Origin: Thermostichus vulcanus str. 'Rupite' | GTDB taxonomy: Bacteria > Cyanobacteriota > Cyanobacteriia > Thermostichales > Thermostichaceae | DNA: 64,000 bases | Assembly: GCF_022848905.1 (NCBI RefSeq) | Contig: NZ_JAFIRA010000002.1 | Span: 62,001-126,000, forward strand | Reading direction: 5' to 3' | Part shown: positions 1-9,453 of the stretch, piece by piece | Layout of the letters: each line of letters starts with the position of its first letter | How positions within the stretch are numbered: the first letter of the stretch is position 1 | Notes under the pieces: model-generated | Told to the model about the DNA's origin: nothing | Seen by the model: only the letters and a program-made list of their open reading frames with translations | Databases searched by the model: none | Translations under genes and position numbers: made by a program

Positions 1-2
1 TG

Positions 3-581
3 GGGGCCGCCGCCGTCTTTGGGCCCCAGAAAGGGGCAACCCCCCTGCAGGTGCAACAGTTGGATCAAGCCCTGGGGCACTGGGCCACTCGGGTGGAACG
101 GGATCTGGGCCGAACCGTGGATCGGATCCCTGGCGCCGGAGCGGCGGGGGGAGTGGGGGCGGGGCTGGTTGCCTTTCTCGGAGCCACCCTAGAATCTGGG
201 ATCCACCTGCTGTGGCAGCAAGCCTCCCTACAGGAGCGTATTCAGCACTGCGACCTGATCGTGACCGGAGAAGGCCGCCTGGACGAACAAAGCTCCATGG
301 GGAAAGTGGTTGGGGGCGTGCTGGCACAGGCAATTTTGGCCCAAAAACCTCTCTTGATTCTCTGTGGACAGGCAACCTCAGCCGCACGAGCCGAGTTGGC
401 AACTTATCCCATCCCCATTCACATTGGCGTCATCTGTGGGGACCCTCTGAACCTGGCGGAGCAGGAGCGGATCCCGGATGAGGCAGAAGCACAGCGGCAG
501 GCCAGCCTATATCTAGAGCAGTTGACAGCCCAGAAGTTCCAGGAACTTCTACAACCGGGACTGGAGAGCACCAAAGTATAA
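3..581 (+). CDS. Glycerate kinase, C-terminal part (start lies before the window)
   Basis: The reading frame is open from base 3 and begins GAAAVFGPQKGAT, a stretch conserved inside glycerate kinases of the GarK/GlxK family, so the first GTG at 51 is internal and the true start is upstream. The visible 192 codons also show the family's glycine-rich IPGAGAAGG segment and LIVTGEGRLDEQS near mid-fragment, followed by GKVVGGV. These enzymes phosphorylate D-glycerate with ATP, which in cyanobacteria closes the photorespiratory glycerate branch. The gene ends 30 bp before psb28 on the same strand. No gene symbol is given because GarK and GlxK types cannot be told apart from this fragment. Confidence 0.88.
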   Translation, partial: GAAAVFGPQKGATPLQVQQLDQALGHWATRVERDLGRTVDRIPGAGAAGGVGAGLVAFLGATLESGIHLLWQQASLQERIQHCDLIVTGEGRLDEQSSMGKVVGGVLAQAILAQKPLLILCGQATSAARAELATYPIPIHIGVICGDPLNLAEQERIPDEAEAQRQASLYLEQLTAQKFQELLQPGLESTKV

Positions 582-611
582 TGGTTTGAATAACCCGTTT
601 TTTAGGACATC

Positions 612-926
612 ATGGCCAGTATCGAGTTCTCCCCCGGAATCCAAGAGGTACCCACCAATGTGCGGGTGCTAAAGTCCAAAACAAGTAGCCGGGGATCTGC
701 TATTTTTCGCTTTGAGGATGTGAACTCTGATACTCAAAATATCCTCGGCATGAGGATGATCGATGAGGAAGGGGAATTGACTACCCGCGACATCAAGGCC
801 AAGTTCTTGAACGGAGAATTTAAGGCCCTAGAAGTGACCTACGACATGGAGAACGAAGCGGAGTGGGAGCGCTTCCTGCGCTTTATGGAGCGCTTTTCTG
901 CAAGCAACCAAATGGGCATGGCCTAG
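612..926 (+). CDS. psb28: Photosystem II assembly protein Psb28
   Basis: The 104-residue product matches Psb28 (Psb28-1/PsbW type): it starts MASIEFSPGI, has the central MRMIDEEGELTTR strand pair and FLNGEF, and ends with EAEWERFLRFMERFS. Psb28 binds assembling photosystem II on the cytoplasmic side, near CP47 and the QB region, and is absent from the mature dimer. Length is normal for the family. The stop codon is TAG within CTAG, and the convergent gene at 923-3649 uses the same CTAG on the other strand as its stop, so the two genes overlap at their stop codons with no spacer. Confidence 0.93.
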   Translation: MASIEFSPGIQEVPTNVRVLKSKTSSRGSAIFRFEDVNSDTQNILGMRMIDEEGELTTRDIKAKFLNGEFKALEVTYDMENEAEWERFLRFMERFSASNQMGMA

Positions 927-3649
927 TCCTGGGAGCGGGTAACAGCCCTTTCACTCGACAGTTCAAAGGGAGGTAGCTTACCCACCGCTTCCCGGATCCT
1001 GGCCGGGATCCGCTCATGGGCCAGGGGATAGTGATGGGTGAGCCGAGCAAGGAGCCGTTCCCATTGGGGGGCATTCAGGGTTCGAATCAAGGAGATGTGG
1101 GGTTCAGCCCCCAGTTCATGCCCCTGCTCCATCAGCTTCAGAGCAACATTGGCTGCTGCCATTTCCAGAACCGATTCGGCCAGTCCATAATCCAGCTCGG
1201 CTGAGACAATCAGGGCATAGTCTTGAGGGTTGGGGCTGAGCAGAATGTACTCCAGCAACGGCTCCAGTTCAGAAACTATTACTTCCGAATCCGGATCCCA
1301 GTCCGGGAAAAGAGCGAGGTTCATCTGCCGCAGATGGATCCCTGGGGTAGAGGGTTCTGAGTGTTCTGGAGAGAGTATCGGCAGATTTTCTTCCAGTGCT
1401 AGCCAAGTTCCTGTGTAATCGATGGTGTGAAGCCGAAAGAAAGCCCCTATCTCCTGTTCAAAGTCGTGAATGGCCTTCTTGCAGCCCTCCCAATGGCCAT
1501 AGTCGTCCACTTGAATGAACCCCTTCGGATTCACTTGCCCATAGAGATTCCGGAAAATATCCATTGTGGAGCTATACCAATCTCCATCCGCATGGAGAAG
1601 AGCAATCTCGCCCATTTCCTCCCGGTAAGCGGGTAAGGTATTCTCAAACAACCCTGCCACAGGAATAACCCATTCCCAAACCCCCAAAGCCTCACACACT
1701 TGTTCTAGGTTTTCAGCAATGGGAGCGGGCAAAGTTCCCACCCCAAAGCCCGTATCATTTGCCGGGATCCCTTGGTGGCGATCCACTTCTGTTGGATCGG
1801 GCATGCCGGAAAACGTATCAAAAGAATAGACCTTGCGAGGACGGCGACTGAAGTTCTGGATCACCCAGGCCAATAGGGCAGAACTGCCGCCCTTATACAC
1901 TCCACACTCAACAAAGTTACCTGGAATATCTGCTTGGCAAATCTTTTTGGCCAGTGAGTAAAGGGTTGATAGTCGCTCCAGGCTCAGCAAGGTATAAGGG
2001 CGGATCACGGGCAACAGAGATTGAAACTGCAGCCCACAGACTCGATAACCTCTAAGATGCTCAGGCAAAGTCCATTGCACAGCAGGATCCGGAATGTGTT
2101 CAACCGGCTGAACCTGACCTCGCCAAGCCACCCCCATGATTTGCATGGTTTGGTAGATCATCGTATTCCAGCCGCGATCCCTGAAGTAATGTAAGCCTTC
2201 AGCCACATCAGGAGAGGTGAGATCATGAAAGAGAATCAGCGCATCTTCGGCGGCATATTTCTCAGCGATCTGGGCATCTCGTAATGGGCCAGGATGATCA
2301 TGATCCCCATCAATAAAGATCAGAGACCAACGGCGATTCTGCGTTTGGGCAATTTCCTCCACCTTTTCTGGGCTAGTGCCAGGGTAAAGGGTAACGTTGG
2401 AGCGGATCCCGGCCAGGGTAAGGGATTGATCCACACTTTCATACGCTTGGGGCTGATTTAGAATCGGATCCACAACATCCAGAATTACCCCTGCCGAGGC
2501 CAGATGAGCTGCAGACCACCCCATCCAGCAGCCAATTTCCAGGGCGGGCTGGCCTTTGAATTGCAGGGCGGTATTGTAGAGAATGTGGGCCTCATCCCGA
2601 CTGACAAAGCCAACCGTCGGGTTACATTGATCCACATACCAAAGATGGGGAATTTCTCTGCGTAGGTAGGGCCAAGGGCATTGATCTACATTCCCTACCC
2701 GCATATTGGGGAAGCTGTGATCAAGGGAAATCTTATAGAATCCAGGAGACACATAATCATATTTTGATTGGATCCTATTAGATTTAGTTTGAGGAAATCG
2801 CAAGCTCAGCTCGATTTCTTCATCCTCTATAGTTCTCAAGACATGTTTTCCTTCCTTTTTGCTGCTGCTGGTTAAATGGAGAATAGAGATCGGAGTATGA
2901 GGCAAGTAAGGCTCAACCAATAAATTGCGCTTTGGATCCCATTTTGGTAGGCCATAGTGACAAGTCCAGTTGCAATAGGCCGGGAGAAGTTCTGTTTGCT
3001 CGAACAGTCCGTCTAAGTAAATCGCTACATTCAGAGCAAGTTGATCTGTGAGAATAGAAGGTCTTTTTCTCAGTGCTTGAGTGAGGCGTAAATCCCATGA
3101 CTGCCAATGTTTAGTATCACGATGCAATGCAAATACACCTGCATTAAGAAGTGGATACGTGTATAAATTGTCAATATTCAATTCTGGAAAGTAGTATTTA
3201 TAGGCTTGATCAAGATCAGCTAAGTAATCCTTTGGGCCATATAGCAACCTGTTTCCTCGATCCACTTCTGGAACAATGGCTAATCCTCGTTTTCTGCTAC
3301 CCTGAATAAGTAGATCAATCGCAAACCAATCTTGCACCCAGGCATCGGCATCAATCCAGATATAGATCTCATAGCCCGGAAAATATTTGGGCAAAGAAGG
3401 CCGCGCCAGTAAGCCTCGCAAGTAGGAAGGTGCAGACTCAATTCCGGGAAAGTCATAATCCCAACCAGGCTCAAAGATATGATTCACTTGGCCGGATATC
3501 CACTCCAATTGCTCGGGGGTGCAGCCCAGATCGAAGAAGCCAAGATCAACCGATCTGCCTTGGGGTTTATCTCGAATGGAAAGGATTGTGCCTTGAAATA
3601 GGTCAAAAAACTTAGAGTCGGCGGCGGTGATAATAATCGCTGAGTTCAT
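923..3649 (-). CDS. Multidomain glycosyltransferase / double methyltransferase
   Basis: This 908-residue protein looks like at least three catalytic modules. Residues 1-260 resemble a nucleotide-sugar glycosyltransferase with a DAD metal-binding motif at 100-102 (IWIDADAW). Residues about 350-520 are a class I SAM methyltransferase with ALEIGCWMG at 369 and FIDGDHDHPGP at 445. Residues about 555-755 look like a TylF/MycF-type O-methyltransferase with FVECGVYKGGSS at 579, LLHADGDWYSS and IQVDDYGHW. The final 110 residues (NLALFPDW onward) resemble an accessory domain I recall from cyanobacterial multidomain glycosyltransferases. A role in building a methylated surface sugar or modifying a cell-surface protein is inference. 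It converges on psb28, and codons 220-330 are more AT-rich than the rest. Confidence 0.75.
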   Translation of the reverse strand: MNSAIIITAADSKFFDLFQGTILSIRDKPQGRSVDLGFFDLGCTPEQLEWISGQVNHIFEPGWDYDFPGIESAPSYLRGLLARPSLPKYFPGYEIYIWIDADAWVQDWFAIDLLIQGSRKRGLAIVPEVDRGNRLLYGPKDYLADLDQAYKYYFPELNIDNLYTYPLLNAGVFALHRDTKHWQSWDLRLTQALRKRPSILTDQLALNVAIYLDGLFEQTELLPAYCNWTCHYGLPKWDPKRNLLVEPYLPHTPISILHLTSSSKKEGKHVLRTIEDEEIELSLRFPQTKSNRIQSKYDYVSPGFYKISLDHSFPNMRVGNVDQCPWPYLRREIPHLWYVDQCNPTVGFVSRDEAHILYNTALQFKGQPALEIGCWMGWSAAHLASAGVILDVVDPILNQPQAYESVDQSLTLAGIRSNVTLYPGTSPEKVEEIAQTQNRRWSLIFIDGDHDHPGPLRDAQIAEKYAAEDALILFHDLTSPDVAEGLHYFRDRGWNTMIYQTMQIMGVAWRGQVQPVEHIPDPAVQWTLPEHLRGYRVCGLQFQSLLPVIRPYTLLSLERLSTLYSLAKKICQADIPGNFVECGVYKGGSSALLAWVIQNFSRRPRKVYSFDTFSGMPDPTEVDRHQGIPANDTGFGVGTLPAPIAENLEQVCEALGVWEWVIPVAGLFENTLPAYREEMGEIALLHADGDWYSSTMDIFRNLYGQVNPKGFIQVDDYGHWEGCKKAIHDFEQEIGAFFRLHTIDYTGTWLALEENLPILSPEHSEPSTPGIHLRQMNLALFPDWDPDSEVIVSELEPLLEYILLSPNPQDYALIVSAELDYGLAESVLEMAAANVALKLMEQGHELGAEPHISLIRTLNAPQWERLLARLTHHYPLAHERIPARIREAVGKLPPFELSSERAVTRSQD

Positions 3650-3761
3650 GAATGTTAGACCTCAAGGCTACTCATACCCATTCGAGCAGAGAGAAGCAGA
3701 ATCGAACCAGTGTTTTTTCCATTTTGGATATCTCGATACACTTTAGAACTTATTGATTTCT

Positions 3762-4154
3762 TTAGGGCTCCTCCTCAGGGGGAAGTTGACGACGAATCAA
3801 GAAGCGAATTTCATCTAGCAGCACATTAAAGCGAGCATCTGTCTCAGCCTGTCTCTGGTGAAGGTCGGTAATTTCACTGGCTCTTTGCTCCTGTTGAATC
3901 TGAATTTGTGCATGATTGGCTTTTAGCTGGGCAACCTCAGCCCGGATCTCCAGGGCAACTTCTGAGAGCTGGCCACACAACTGCTGCAGAGCCAACTGGC
4001 CGGTGAGCAACCTATCCATTCCCCGCATACTTGCCGTGTTGATGGCTTCTATTCTTTCTGAGAGGCGTTCTATGCCTTGGGTGCTGGCTTCGGCAACTCG
4101 GGTTACAGCTTCTGCAAGCTGGGCAAAGCGCTGGTTCAATTCTTCATCTGTCAT
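3762..4154 (-). CDS. Small coiled-coil protein, function unknown
   Basis: A 130-residue acidic/polar protein, MTDEELNQRFAQLAEAV onward, with almost continuous heptad-like spacing of hydrophobic residues and no cysteines beyond one. It has no signal peptide or membrane segment and ends in a proline/glutamate tail (RRQLPPEEEP). I do not recognise a family. A similar coiled-coil protein lies at 51445-51768. It sits between the two large transferase genes on the same strand, with about 110 bp to the gene downstream and 210 bp to the one upstream, so it may be co-transcribed with them. Confidence 0.6.
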   Translation of the reverse strand: MTDEELNQRFAQLAEAVTRVAEASTQGIERLSERIEAINTASMRGMDRLLTGQLALQQLCGQLSEVALEIRAEVAQLKANHAQIQIQQEQRASEITDLHQRQAETDARFNVLLDEIRFLIRRQLPPEEEP

Positions 4155-4364
4155 CGGGTGGCTTTCCTAAAGAGCTATTCATAGCTTTCAACTACGAGAT
4201 CAAGGTTCGGCTTAAAGGCATCTCTTTGTTCCACCCCCTCAGGGTAGCAGATCTCTAACTTGTATAACCCCATCTGGGAGATAGATCCGCTAGAGATGTT
4301 GTTCGAGAACTGGGTTCGGCGGCAATACCTCTAGGATCCGCAAGTTGAGTCAAGATGCTAATCA

Positions 4365-7364
4365 TTACTTGGTTGCAATCACGTTGAGGCTAATCAGTTC
4401 ATTAAAAACAACCATCTCACTACAATCATTAAATAAGTTAAATCGATCCACTTTGCGGATGATTCTAAACCCTGCTTGACTCAGCAACATGAATAGGTGC
4501 TCCCAGGACAGCCCAACTTTGTGGTAGTCATACTCATCCACTTGTCCGCCAAACATCATGCGCATAATGGCAAAGCGCTGGGCAGGAGTCGCCTCTTCTT
4601 TCAAGTAGAGGCGGCAGAGGGTCGGCAAATCTGGAACGCTAATCATCAATTGTCCCCCGAAGCGTAAGGCTCGATACCACTCTTTGAGAACAACGGGTAG
4701 CTCTTGTGTATAGTTGAAGTGTTCGAGGGTATGGGAGGTATAGATGGCCTCCAGACTGTTATCGGGAAATTGGCTGAGATCAACTGCATTACCAACATAA
4801 TCTACATTTGGCCCGGGCTGGATGTTGAAGATCTTCCAGTTAGGATGAGGCTCCTTACCGCCAATATGGAGTCGGATGCGTTCGGTGGGCTTAGGTTCAG
4901 GTTCGTAGTTTGGTAAATCAGGAATTTGATCAATAAGTTGGTGCCTGTAGGCAAGATCAAAATACGTTTTCTCCATCGCTCTGGCTAGCCGCTTCGGATC
5001 CCAGATCACCGACTTGTCATAGGAATCTCGAATGGTCTGCTTGGCTTTTGCCAATCGCTCCGGATCATTAGCCAGTTGGATCCCGCGTTGGATAAATTCT
5101 TCAATAGACCACGTGATGCAATCGTCAAGGCCAATATTTTTAAGTAAGCTATAACTCATACGACCAAAATAATGTTTACCGACCAAGGTTAACACAGGTA
5201 AACCCATATATAAAGATTCCATTGTGTGAGTAGCACCTGTGTAAGGAAATGTATCTAGCATTAAGTCAAACAATCCTAGTTGGCCACGATGTGAACTTAC
5301 ATAGTCTGTTCTTGCAAGAAAACGGATTCGATCCTCTATTCCTAAACTCTTGGCCTTACTCCGATACATTTCAACCAGTGATGGGGCTTCTCCTTTACCC
5401 TTTACAACCAATATAGAATTAGGAGCATTGAGTAGTATTTGGAGATGAGCCTCTACACATTGATCATTGCGTTTGTAAGCATGTGCAGCTGTGAATAGGA
5501 TAACTTGCTGAGGCTTGGCATTCAGCTTTTTCAGAAAAACTTGATGATCTTGAGGCTCGACAGAAAGGTGACGGATGGCAGCATATGTGGGTAATTGAAT
5601 CAACTCTTCACGATAGTCTTCCTTGGCTGAGTCGGGAAGGAGATATGGATCAACTAGAAAGTAGTCTAGAGTTGGCAAGCCAGAGGAGTCTCCGCCCAAC
5701 CAACTACATTGAATAGGTGCACAGCGATACGCAATCACATAGTTGCTCATTCGATCTGTCAATGAATCCAGATGAATGAGAATATCAAGATTGTCATGTC
5801 TAATTATCTCTATAATTTCCTTTAAATGAGAATTCTTAGGAATGTGACGAAAATGAGCCTTATGGGAAAGAAAATCTTGATAGATTGGATCTGAAACAAG
5901 AAGCTCCTCAGTAGAGAGGCCCATAAGATAGTAGTAGTAGACTTCTACATTATTTTCAACATCATGAGAGGCAAGTGTCTGGTGAGACATGATGCCTACC
6001 GAGTGGCTCATGAAGCATATGCCTAGGTAGCCCACTCGAAGTTTTCGACGGTTCAGGCTCCGACGCTCAGCAGGTGCCTTTTCAGAACCATCTTCTGGAT
6101 CTAAATTTTTTCTGTGTAAGTCGAGGATGTGATATAGTATATCTGCGGAAAGATTGGTTAGCTTGCGTATGATTTTCCTGTCATCACTAACATAATTGAT
6201 AAAGAAGCTGACAGAAAACAAAAAAGCCATTGCAAGAGATTGAATGTTATTTCCTGGCAATTCTTTATTTGCTAGCTTATCCCTTAATTTTTCTAGTTCT
6301 TCTATCGGCCACAAGTTGAGAAACTCTTTGATTAGTTGCTCTACCTTATCCGTGAGTGATGCTTTAGCAAAAAAGGTCATCGCATTTTCTAATAAGTAGA
6401 TATGGTGGGAAGATTTTCTCTCTTCCTTTTCTGCGATATAAAGTAGTTTTTTTGCAACTGCTGAATAGCCCAAGCTTGTTGATTCTTCTAGCAGTTTCGA
6501 AACCAGCTGTATGCCAAAACCACTCGTCCAGTCTTCTGAGGAGTATAAGCCTTTGTATGACTCGAACCTTTCTGGCAGATAAATCTCAGAGAGTAAGGAC
6601 AGTGCAGCAATGATTGATCGATACTGGGGCTGCGGAGTTTTTTGAGCAAAAGTCTCTAAGAGATCAAAGAAAATGTCGAAATATCCTTGATCCAGCAGAT
6701 TACGTGCAACCTCAAAGAAGGCGATATCTCCAGATGGATCCGTAATCTCTGATCCAGAACTTATACTCTCAGACAGTGCTGATGAATAGAACGAGACTGC
6801 TAGCTCATCTTCTCTCTTGATTGCGTTGAAGAGTAGGATTAAGGTGTTGTATTTTTCTAAGGGATCTAACTCAAAGATTAGCTCTCTTACTTTTAATGAT
6901 TGCTCATATGTATTCCTTGACTCGCTATCAGGTTGTTTGCTAGCCGTTAGTGCTAGTTCTCGGGCTGTGTTTTTCATCATTAAGATGAGTCTCTCTTTAT
7001 CAATGAGGGCGGACTCTTCATCATGATCTTTATGTGGGGTCAACAGAGCAGTGTAAAGAGAATAAGCCCTTCTAGGCTCCAGATAAAGGAGTTGGTAGAG
7101 TGCTGCTTCTGTGGCTTCTTGGTATGTTTTGGGAATATCCTTCCAAAGGGTAGTCTTTTCTGGATAAATTATTTTGGTCAATACTTGTCCCCACTCTAAA
7201 GGAGAAAGGACATTTGTACAGCCTTTGGCCCAGTTTCGGAATTCAACTTCAGAGCTGGCAAATATTGTTCGTCCTTGCGCAGCAATTTCTTCTAGGTTGT
7301 GAGGTTCAGAGGGCAACATTGGCTTTTGAGAGTAGGAAGGTTGTTGGGGTCTATCATGCCACAC
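4365..7364 (-). CDS. O-GlcNAc-transferase-like (GT41) protein fused to a C-terminal methyltransferase
   Basis: This is a 999-residue protein. Residues 1-430 are helical with no sharp TPR consensus but probably form a TPR-like solenoid. Residues 441-805 match the SPINDLY/OGT (GT41) catalytic region: RKLRVGYLGICFMSHSVG, the CSWLGG segment at 553, and DTFPYTGATHTMESLYMGLPV around 704-724, which lines the nucleotide-sugar site. Residues 829-975 are a type-11 SAM methyltransferase (IYTSHTLEHF, then GGQLMISVPDLPTL). The start used is GTG at 7364; the ATG at 7319 (MLPSEPHN) is an equally possible start. GT41 enzymes glycosylate Ser/Thr of proteins. The gene is AT-rich with few GGATCC sites, suggesting acquisition. 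The divergent pilin gene is a conceivable substrate (inference). Confidence 0.78.
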   Translation of the reverse strand: MWHDRPQQPSYSQKPMLPSEPHNLEEIAAQGRTIFASSEVEFRNWAKGCTNVLSPLEWGQVLTKIIYPEKTTLWKDIPKTYQEATEAALYQLLYLEPRRAYSLYTALLTPHKDHDEESALIDKERLILMMKNTARELALTASKQPDSESRNTYEQSLKVRELIFELDPLEKYNTLILLFNAIKREDELAVSFYSSALSESISSGSEITDPSGDIAFFEVARNLLDQGYFDIFFDLLETFAQKTPQPQYRSIIAALSLLSEIYLPERFESYKGLYSSEDWTSGFGIQLVSKLLEESTSLGYSAVAKKLLYIAEKEERKSSHHIYLLENAMTFFAKASLTDKVEQLIKEFLNLWPIEELEKLRDKLANKELPGNNIQSLAMAFLFSVSFFINYVSDDRKIIRKLTNLSADILYHILDLHRKNLDPEDGSEKAPAERRSLNRRKLRVGYLGICFMSHSVGIMSHQTLASHDVENNVEVYYYYLMGLSTEELLVSDPIYQDFLSHKAHFRHIPKNSHLKEIIEIIRHDNLDILIHLDSLTDRMSNYVIAYRCAPIQCSWLGGDSSGLPTLDYFLVDPYLLPDSAKEDYREELIQLPTYAAIRHLSVEPQDHQVFLKKLNAKPQQVILFTAAHAYKRNDQCVEAHLQILLNAPNSILVVKGKGEAPSLVEMYRSKAKSLGIEDRIRFLARTDYVSSHRGQLGLFDLMLDTFPYTGATHTMESLYMGLPVLTLVGKHYFGRMSYSLLKNIGLDDCITWSIEEFIQRGIQLANDPERLAKAKQTIRDSYDKSVIWDPKRLARAMEKTYFDLAYRHQLIDQIPDLPNYEPEPKPTERIRLHIGGKEPHPNWKIFNIQPGPNVDYVGNAVDLSQFPDNSLEAIYTSHTLEHFNYTQELPVVLKEWYRALRFGGQLMISVPDLPTLCRLYLKEEATPAQRFAIMRMMFGGQVDEYDYHKVGLSWEHLFMLLSQAGFRIIRKVDRFNLFNDCSEMVVFNELISLNVIATK

Positions 7365-7817
7365 TCACAAAGGTGGACATTGGGATCAAGCCAATGTATA
7401 AGTCAGTTAACTCAGCAGCCCTTTGCACCCATGGTAGGCTAGTGCTTGCGACAGACTTTCCTTGCTCTAAGGGGCCGCTATGCCTACAGCACCCTGTTGC
7501 TCCACAACGCTGCTGGAGTCGATAGGGAGGCAGGGCATTCAGGTAGGGCGGTACTAGGGGCTGTGGCTCTACCCTTTTTGCTTTTGCATCTTGGTTCAGG
7601 AGGGGGGTATGGGTACTTGGACTGGGAAGTTGCCGCTACGCTGACAACCCTAAGGCTATGGAGGTAGCCCACAGAGGATGTCCTTGGAATCCTTGTCTGG
7701 AAGGGCTTTTAGGGATCTGCTCGTAGGATGTTATGAATCTGACTTGGAGTGGGTAGGTTAGTACAGGCAAGTTAAGGCCAGCTCAAATACTTCTTCTTTA
7801 CAAAGAGGCGTTGGATC
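7365..7817. other. 453-bp spacer with an interspersed-repeat fragment
   Basis: No convincing gene is present. Bases about 7404-7480 contain AGCCCTTTGCACCCA followed by GGCTAGTGC and GACAGACTTTCC, closely resembling in inverted orientation the sequence around 58490-58570 upstream of yggT. Just after it, GGGGCCGCTATG is shared with the spacer at 27354. The rest should hold the promoters of the divergent GT41-like gene and the pilin gene, but I see no clear -35/-10 pair. An AAAGAGG ribosome-binding site precedes the pilin ATG. Confidence 0.5.
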
Positions 7818-8465
7818 ATGAGTGCAAAACTCCGTCATTCTCTATTTCGTGCGAAAGTCTCTCAATCGCTGCTTTCTCAGGCTAAGGGTTTTACCTTGAT
7901 TGAGCTGCTGGTGGTGATTGTGATTGTGGGCGTGCTATCTGCAGTGGCGATTCCTCAGTTTCTCAACCAAATTCGTCGTTCTCGCGTGGCTGAGGCCCAA
8001 GCCGCTCTGACTGATGTCTCCCGAGGCTCTGAAGCTTATCGGTTGGATTGGACCAACTATCCCTCTGAGTACGCAGCAATTGGTCGGGGCTGTAGCTCTG
8101 ATTGGTGTGGCCCTGCCAAAGACAAGTACCAGAATGATCCCTGGTCTGCGCCTAACTATGGTGCTCCTGCACTGCTTACAGATACCCCTGCTCAGCGGGG
8201 TTTGATCATTGCGGTTCTGGGCAATACGGACGTGAATCCGGCCTATGTGAACGTGGGTGGTTTCCCCCTTCTCTGTGAACTGGGCCTTGGGAAAGGGGAA
8301 AAAGCCGTATCCACGGGAGATTACTTTGTTGGAAAGTCTTGTAACGTGTTCGATGATCAGGATTCAGGGGTAACGATAACCTCAGGTGGTTTAACCCTGG
8401 ATCCCTATGGTACAGGTGATGTAAATTACGACTTGACTGATGCAACCGGTACAACTGCATTCTAG
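7818..8465 (+). CDS. Type IV pilin-like protein (prepilin)
   Basis: The 215-residue product has a classic class III prepilin leader: a positively charged stretch ending QAKG, cleavage expected between Gly24 and Phe25, then FTLIELLVVIVIVGVLSAVAIPQF with the conserved Glu at +5. The C-terminal part has four cysteines (two near CSSDWCG, two later) that could form disulfides as in major pilins. PilA-type subunits assemble into thylakoid-independent surface pili for phototactic twitching and DNA uptake. The gene is single, followed by a good terminator, and preceded by a divergent GT41-like transferase. The phototaxis genes at 59-64 kb could control pili of this kind. PilA versus minor pilin cannot be decided from sequence alone. 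Confidence 0.88.
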   Translation: MSAKLRHSLFRAKVSQSLLSQAKGFTLIELLVVIVIVGVLSAVAIPQFLNQIRRSRVAEAQAALTDVSRGSEAYRLDWTNYPSEYAAIGRGCSSDWCGPAKDKYQNDPWSAPNYGAPALLTDTPAQRGLIIAVLGNTDVNPAYVNVGGFPLLCELGLGKGEKAVSTGDYFVGKSCNVFDDQDSGVTITSGGLTLDPYGTGDVNYDLTDATGTTAF

Positions 8466-8502
8466 TTTTGTCTGATTCATTTGTTAGAGTTTGATTGTCT
8501 CT

Positions 8503-8530
8503 AGGCCTCCTTCTGTTGGGGCCTTTTTTG
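8503..8530 (+). terminator. Rho-independent terminator after the pilin gene
   Basis: An AGGCC...GGCCT stem, extendable by CC/GG, is followed at once by TTTTTT, 38 bp after the pilin stop codon. Confidence 0.8.
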
Positions 8531-8568
8531 TGTCTTTCAAATCACTCAGGGGATTACAGCGTGTTTGA

Positions 8569-9318
8569 TCAAGATTTCTCCAAGGTACCCGGATCCACGC
8601 CCAGTTCCCGCAGCTTTTGGGCCAGCCGTTCCGCTCGTTGCTCGGCGCTTTCAGCCCGTTGCCGCTCCTGCTCGGCCCGTTGCCGCTCGATTTTTTCTGC
8701 TTCTTCCGGCAGAGGTACCAACTCCCCATTCGGGAAAAAATATCGCAGCTGACGGTTGTGAATGCCCAGGTACAACCCCAGCACCTTGCTCCACCGCCAC
8801 CCTTGCTCTCTCGGCACAATCTCCTCGTATCGCTCTCCCCCTTCCCCCAGCCGCAAACCCATAAACTCCAGCGTCTCTGGCGAAAAATAAAAATACTCCG
8901 GGGTTCTAAAAATCGTCTGATACAGTTCTCGCTTCTCGGTGCGATCCACCTCAGCGGTGGACTCCGAGAGCAGCTCGATGATCAAATCGGGGTATTTGCC
9001 CCCTTCTTCCCAAACCACCCAGGAGCCGCGCGGGTGATTGGACACCCCCTTGACCAAAAACAGGTCCGGCCCACGAAAGTCTTTGGTCTTCAGTTGCTCG
9101 CGGCTGTAGTAGACAGTGAGGTTCCAGGCCAGGAAATAGTCGCTGCGGTCTTGCCAGAGGCGGTGGAGGCAGGTAACCAAGATGAGCAGCTGCAGGGCAT
9201 GGAGGGAGTGTTCCATTTCCGGTTCATCGCTGAGGAGCCCCTGGGCGGAGGGCATGAGCTCTGCTAATTGCTGGCGGGTGAGGGAGTTGGGGTGGGTGGA
9301 TTTGTCTTGAACCAGCAT
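8569..9318 (-). CDS. Uma2-family (DUF820) protein, tandem copy 1
   Basis: A 249-residue Uma2/DUF820 protein with a restriction-endonuclease-like fold: GPDLFLV, then PDLIIELLSEST and TEKRELY supply the expected D...ExK-type residues, followed by the family's EYFYFSPETLEF. The last 40 residues are a charged coiled coil with QERQRAE-like units ending QKLRELGVDPGTLEKS. Uma2 genes are expanded in cyanobacteria; their biological role is not established. Copies 2 and 4 are nearly identical to it over the catalytic domain, and all copies share the ELGVDP tail. The stop lies about 40 bp beyond the pilin terminator, in convergent orientation. Confidence 0.85.
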   Translation of the reverse strand: MLVQDKSTHPNSLTRQQLAELMPSAQGLLSDEPEMEHSLHALQLLILVTCLHRLWQDRSDYFLAWNLTVYYSREQLKTKDFRGPDLFLVKGVSNHPRGSWVVWEEGGKYPDLIIELLSESTAEVDRTEKRELYQTIFRTPEYFYFSPETLEFMGLRLGEGGERYEEIVPREQGWRWSKVLGLYLGIHNRQLRYFFPNGELVPLPEEAEKIERQRAEQERQRAESAEQRAERLAQKLRELGVDPGTLEKS

Positions 9319-9453
9319 GGCTATACCAAGTCCGGTGCCTCCAGCCTAGCCCAAAGCACAGTCGAGTAGCGCCGCAAGGCTTTGGGGTTGGGCCTGGGTG
9401 AGATCCTGGATAAACGCTTTGTCGTGCACAGGAAGGGATCCGTGGCCTTTTCT
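9319..9453. repeat. Repeated spacer of the Uma2 array, copy 1 (135 bp)
   Basis: This spacer, beginning next to the copy 1 start codon with GGCTATACCAAGTCCGGTGC, recurs almost base for base at 10243-10377 and, slightly longer, at 12039-12185. It presumably carries the promoter of each downstream copy and shows that duplication units included spacer plus gene. Confidence 0.9.
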
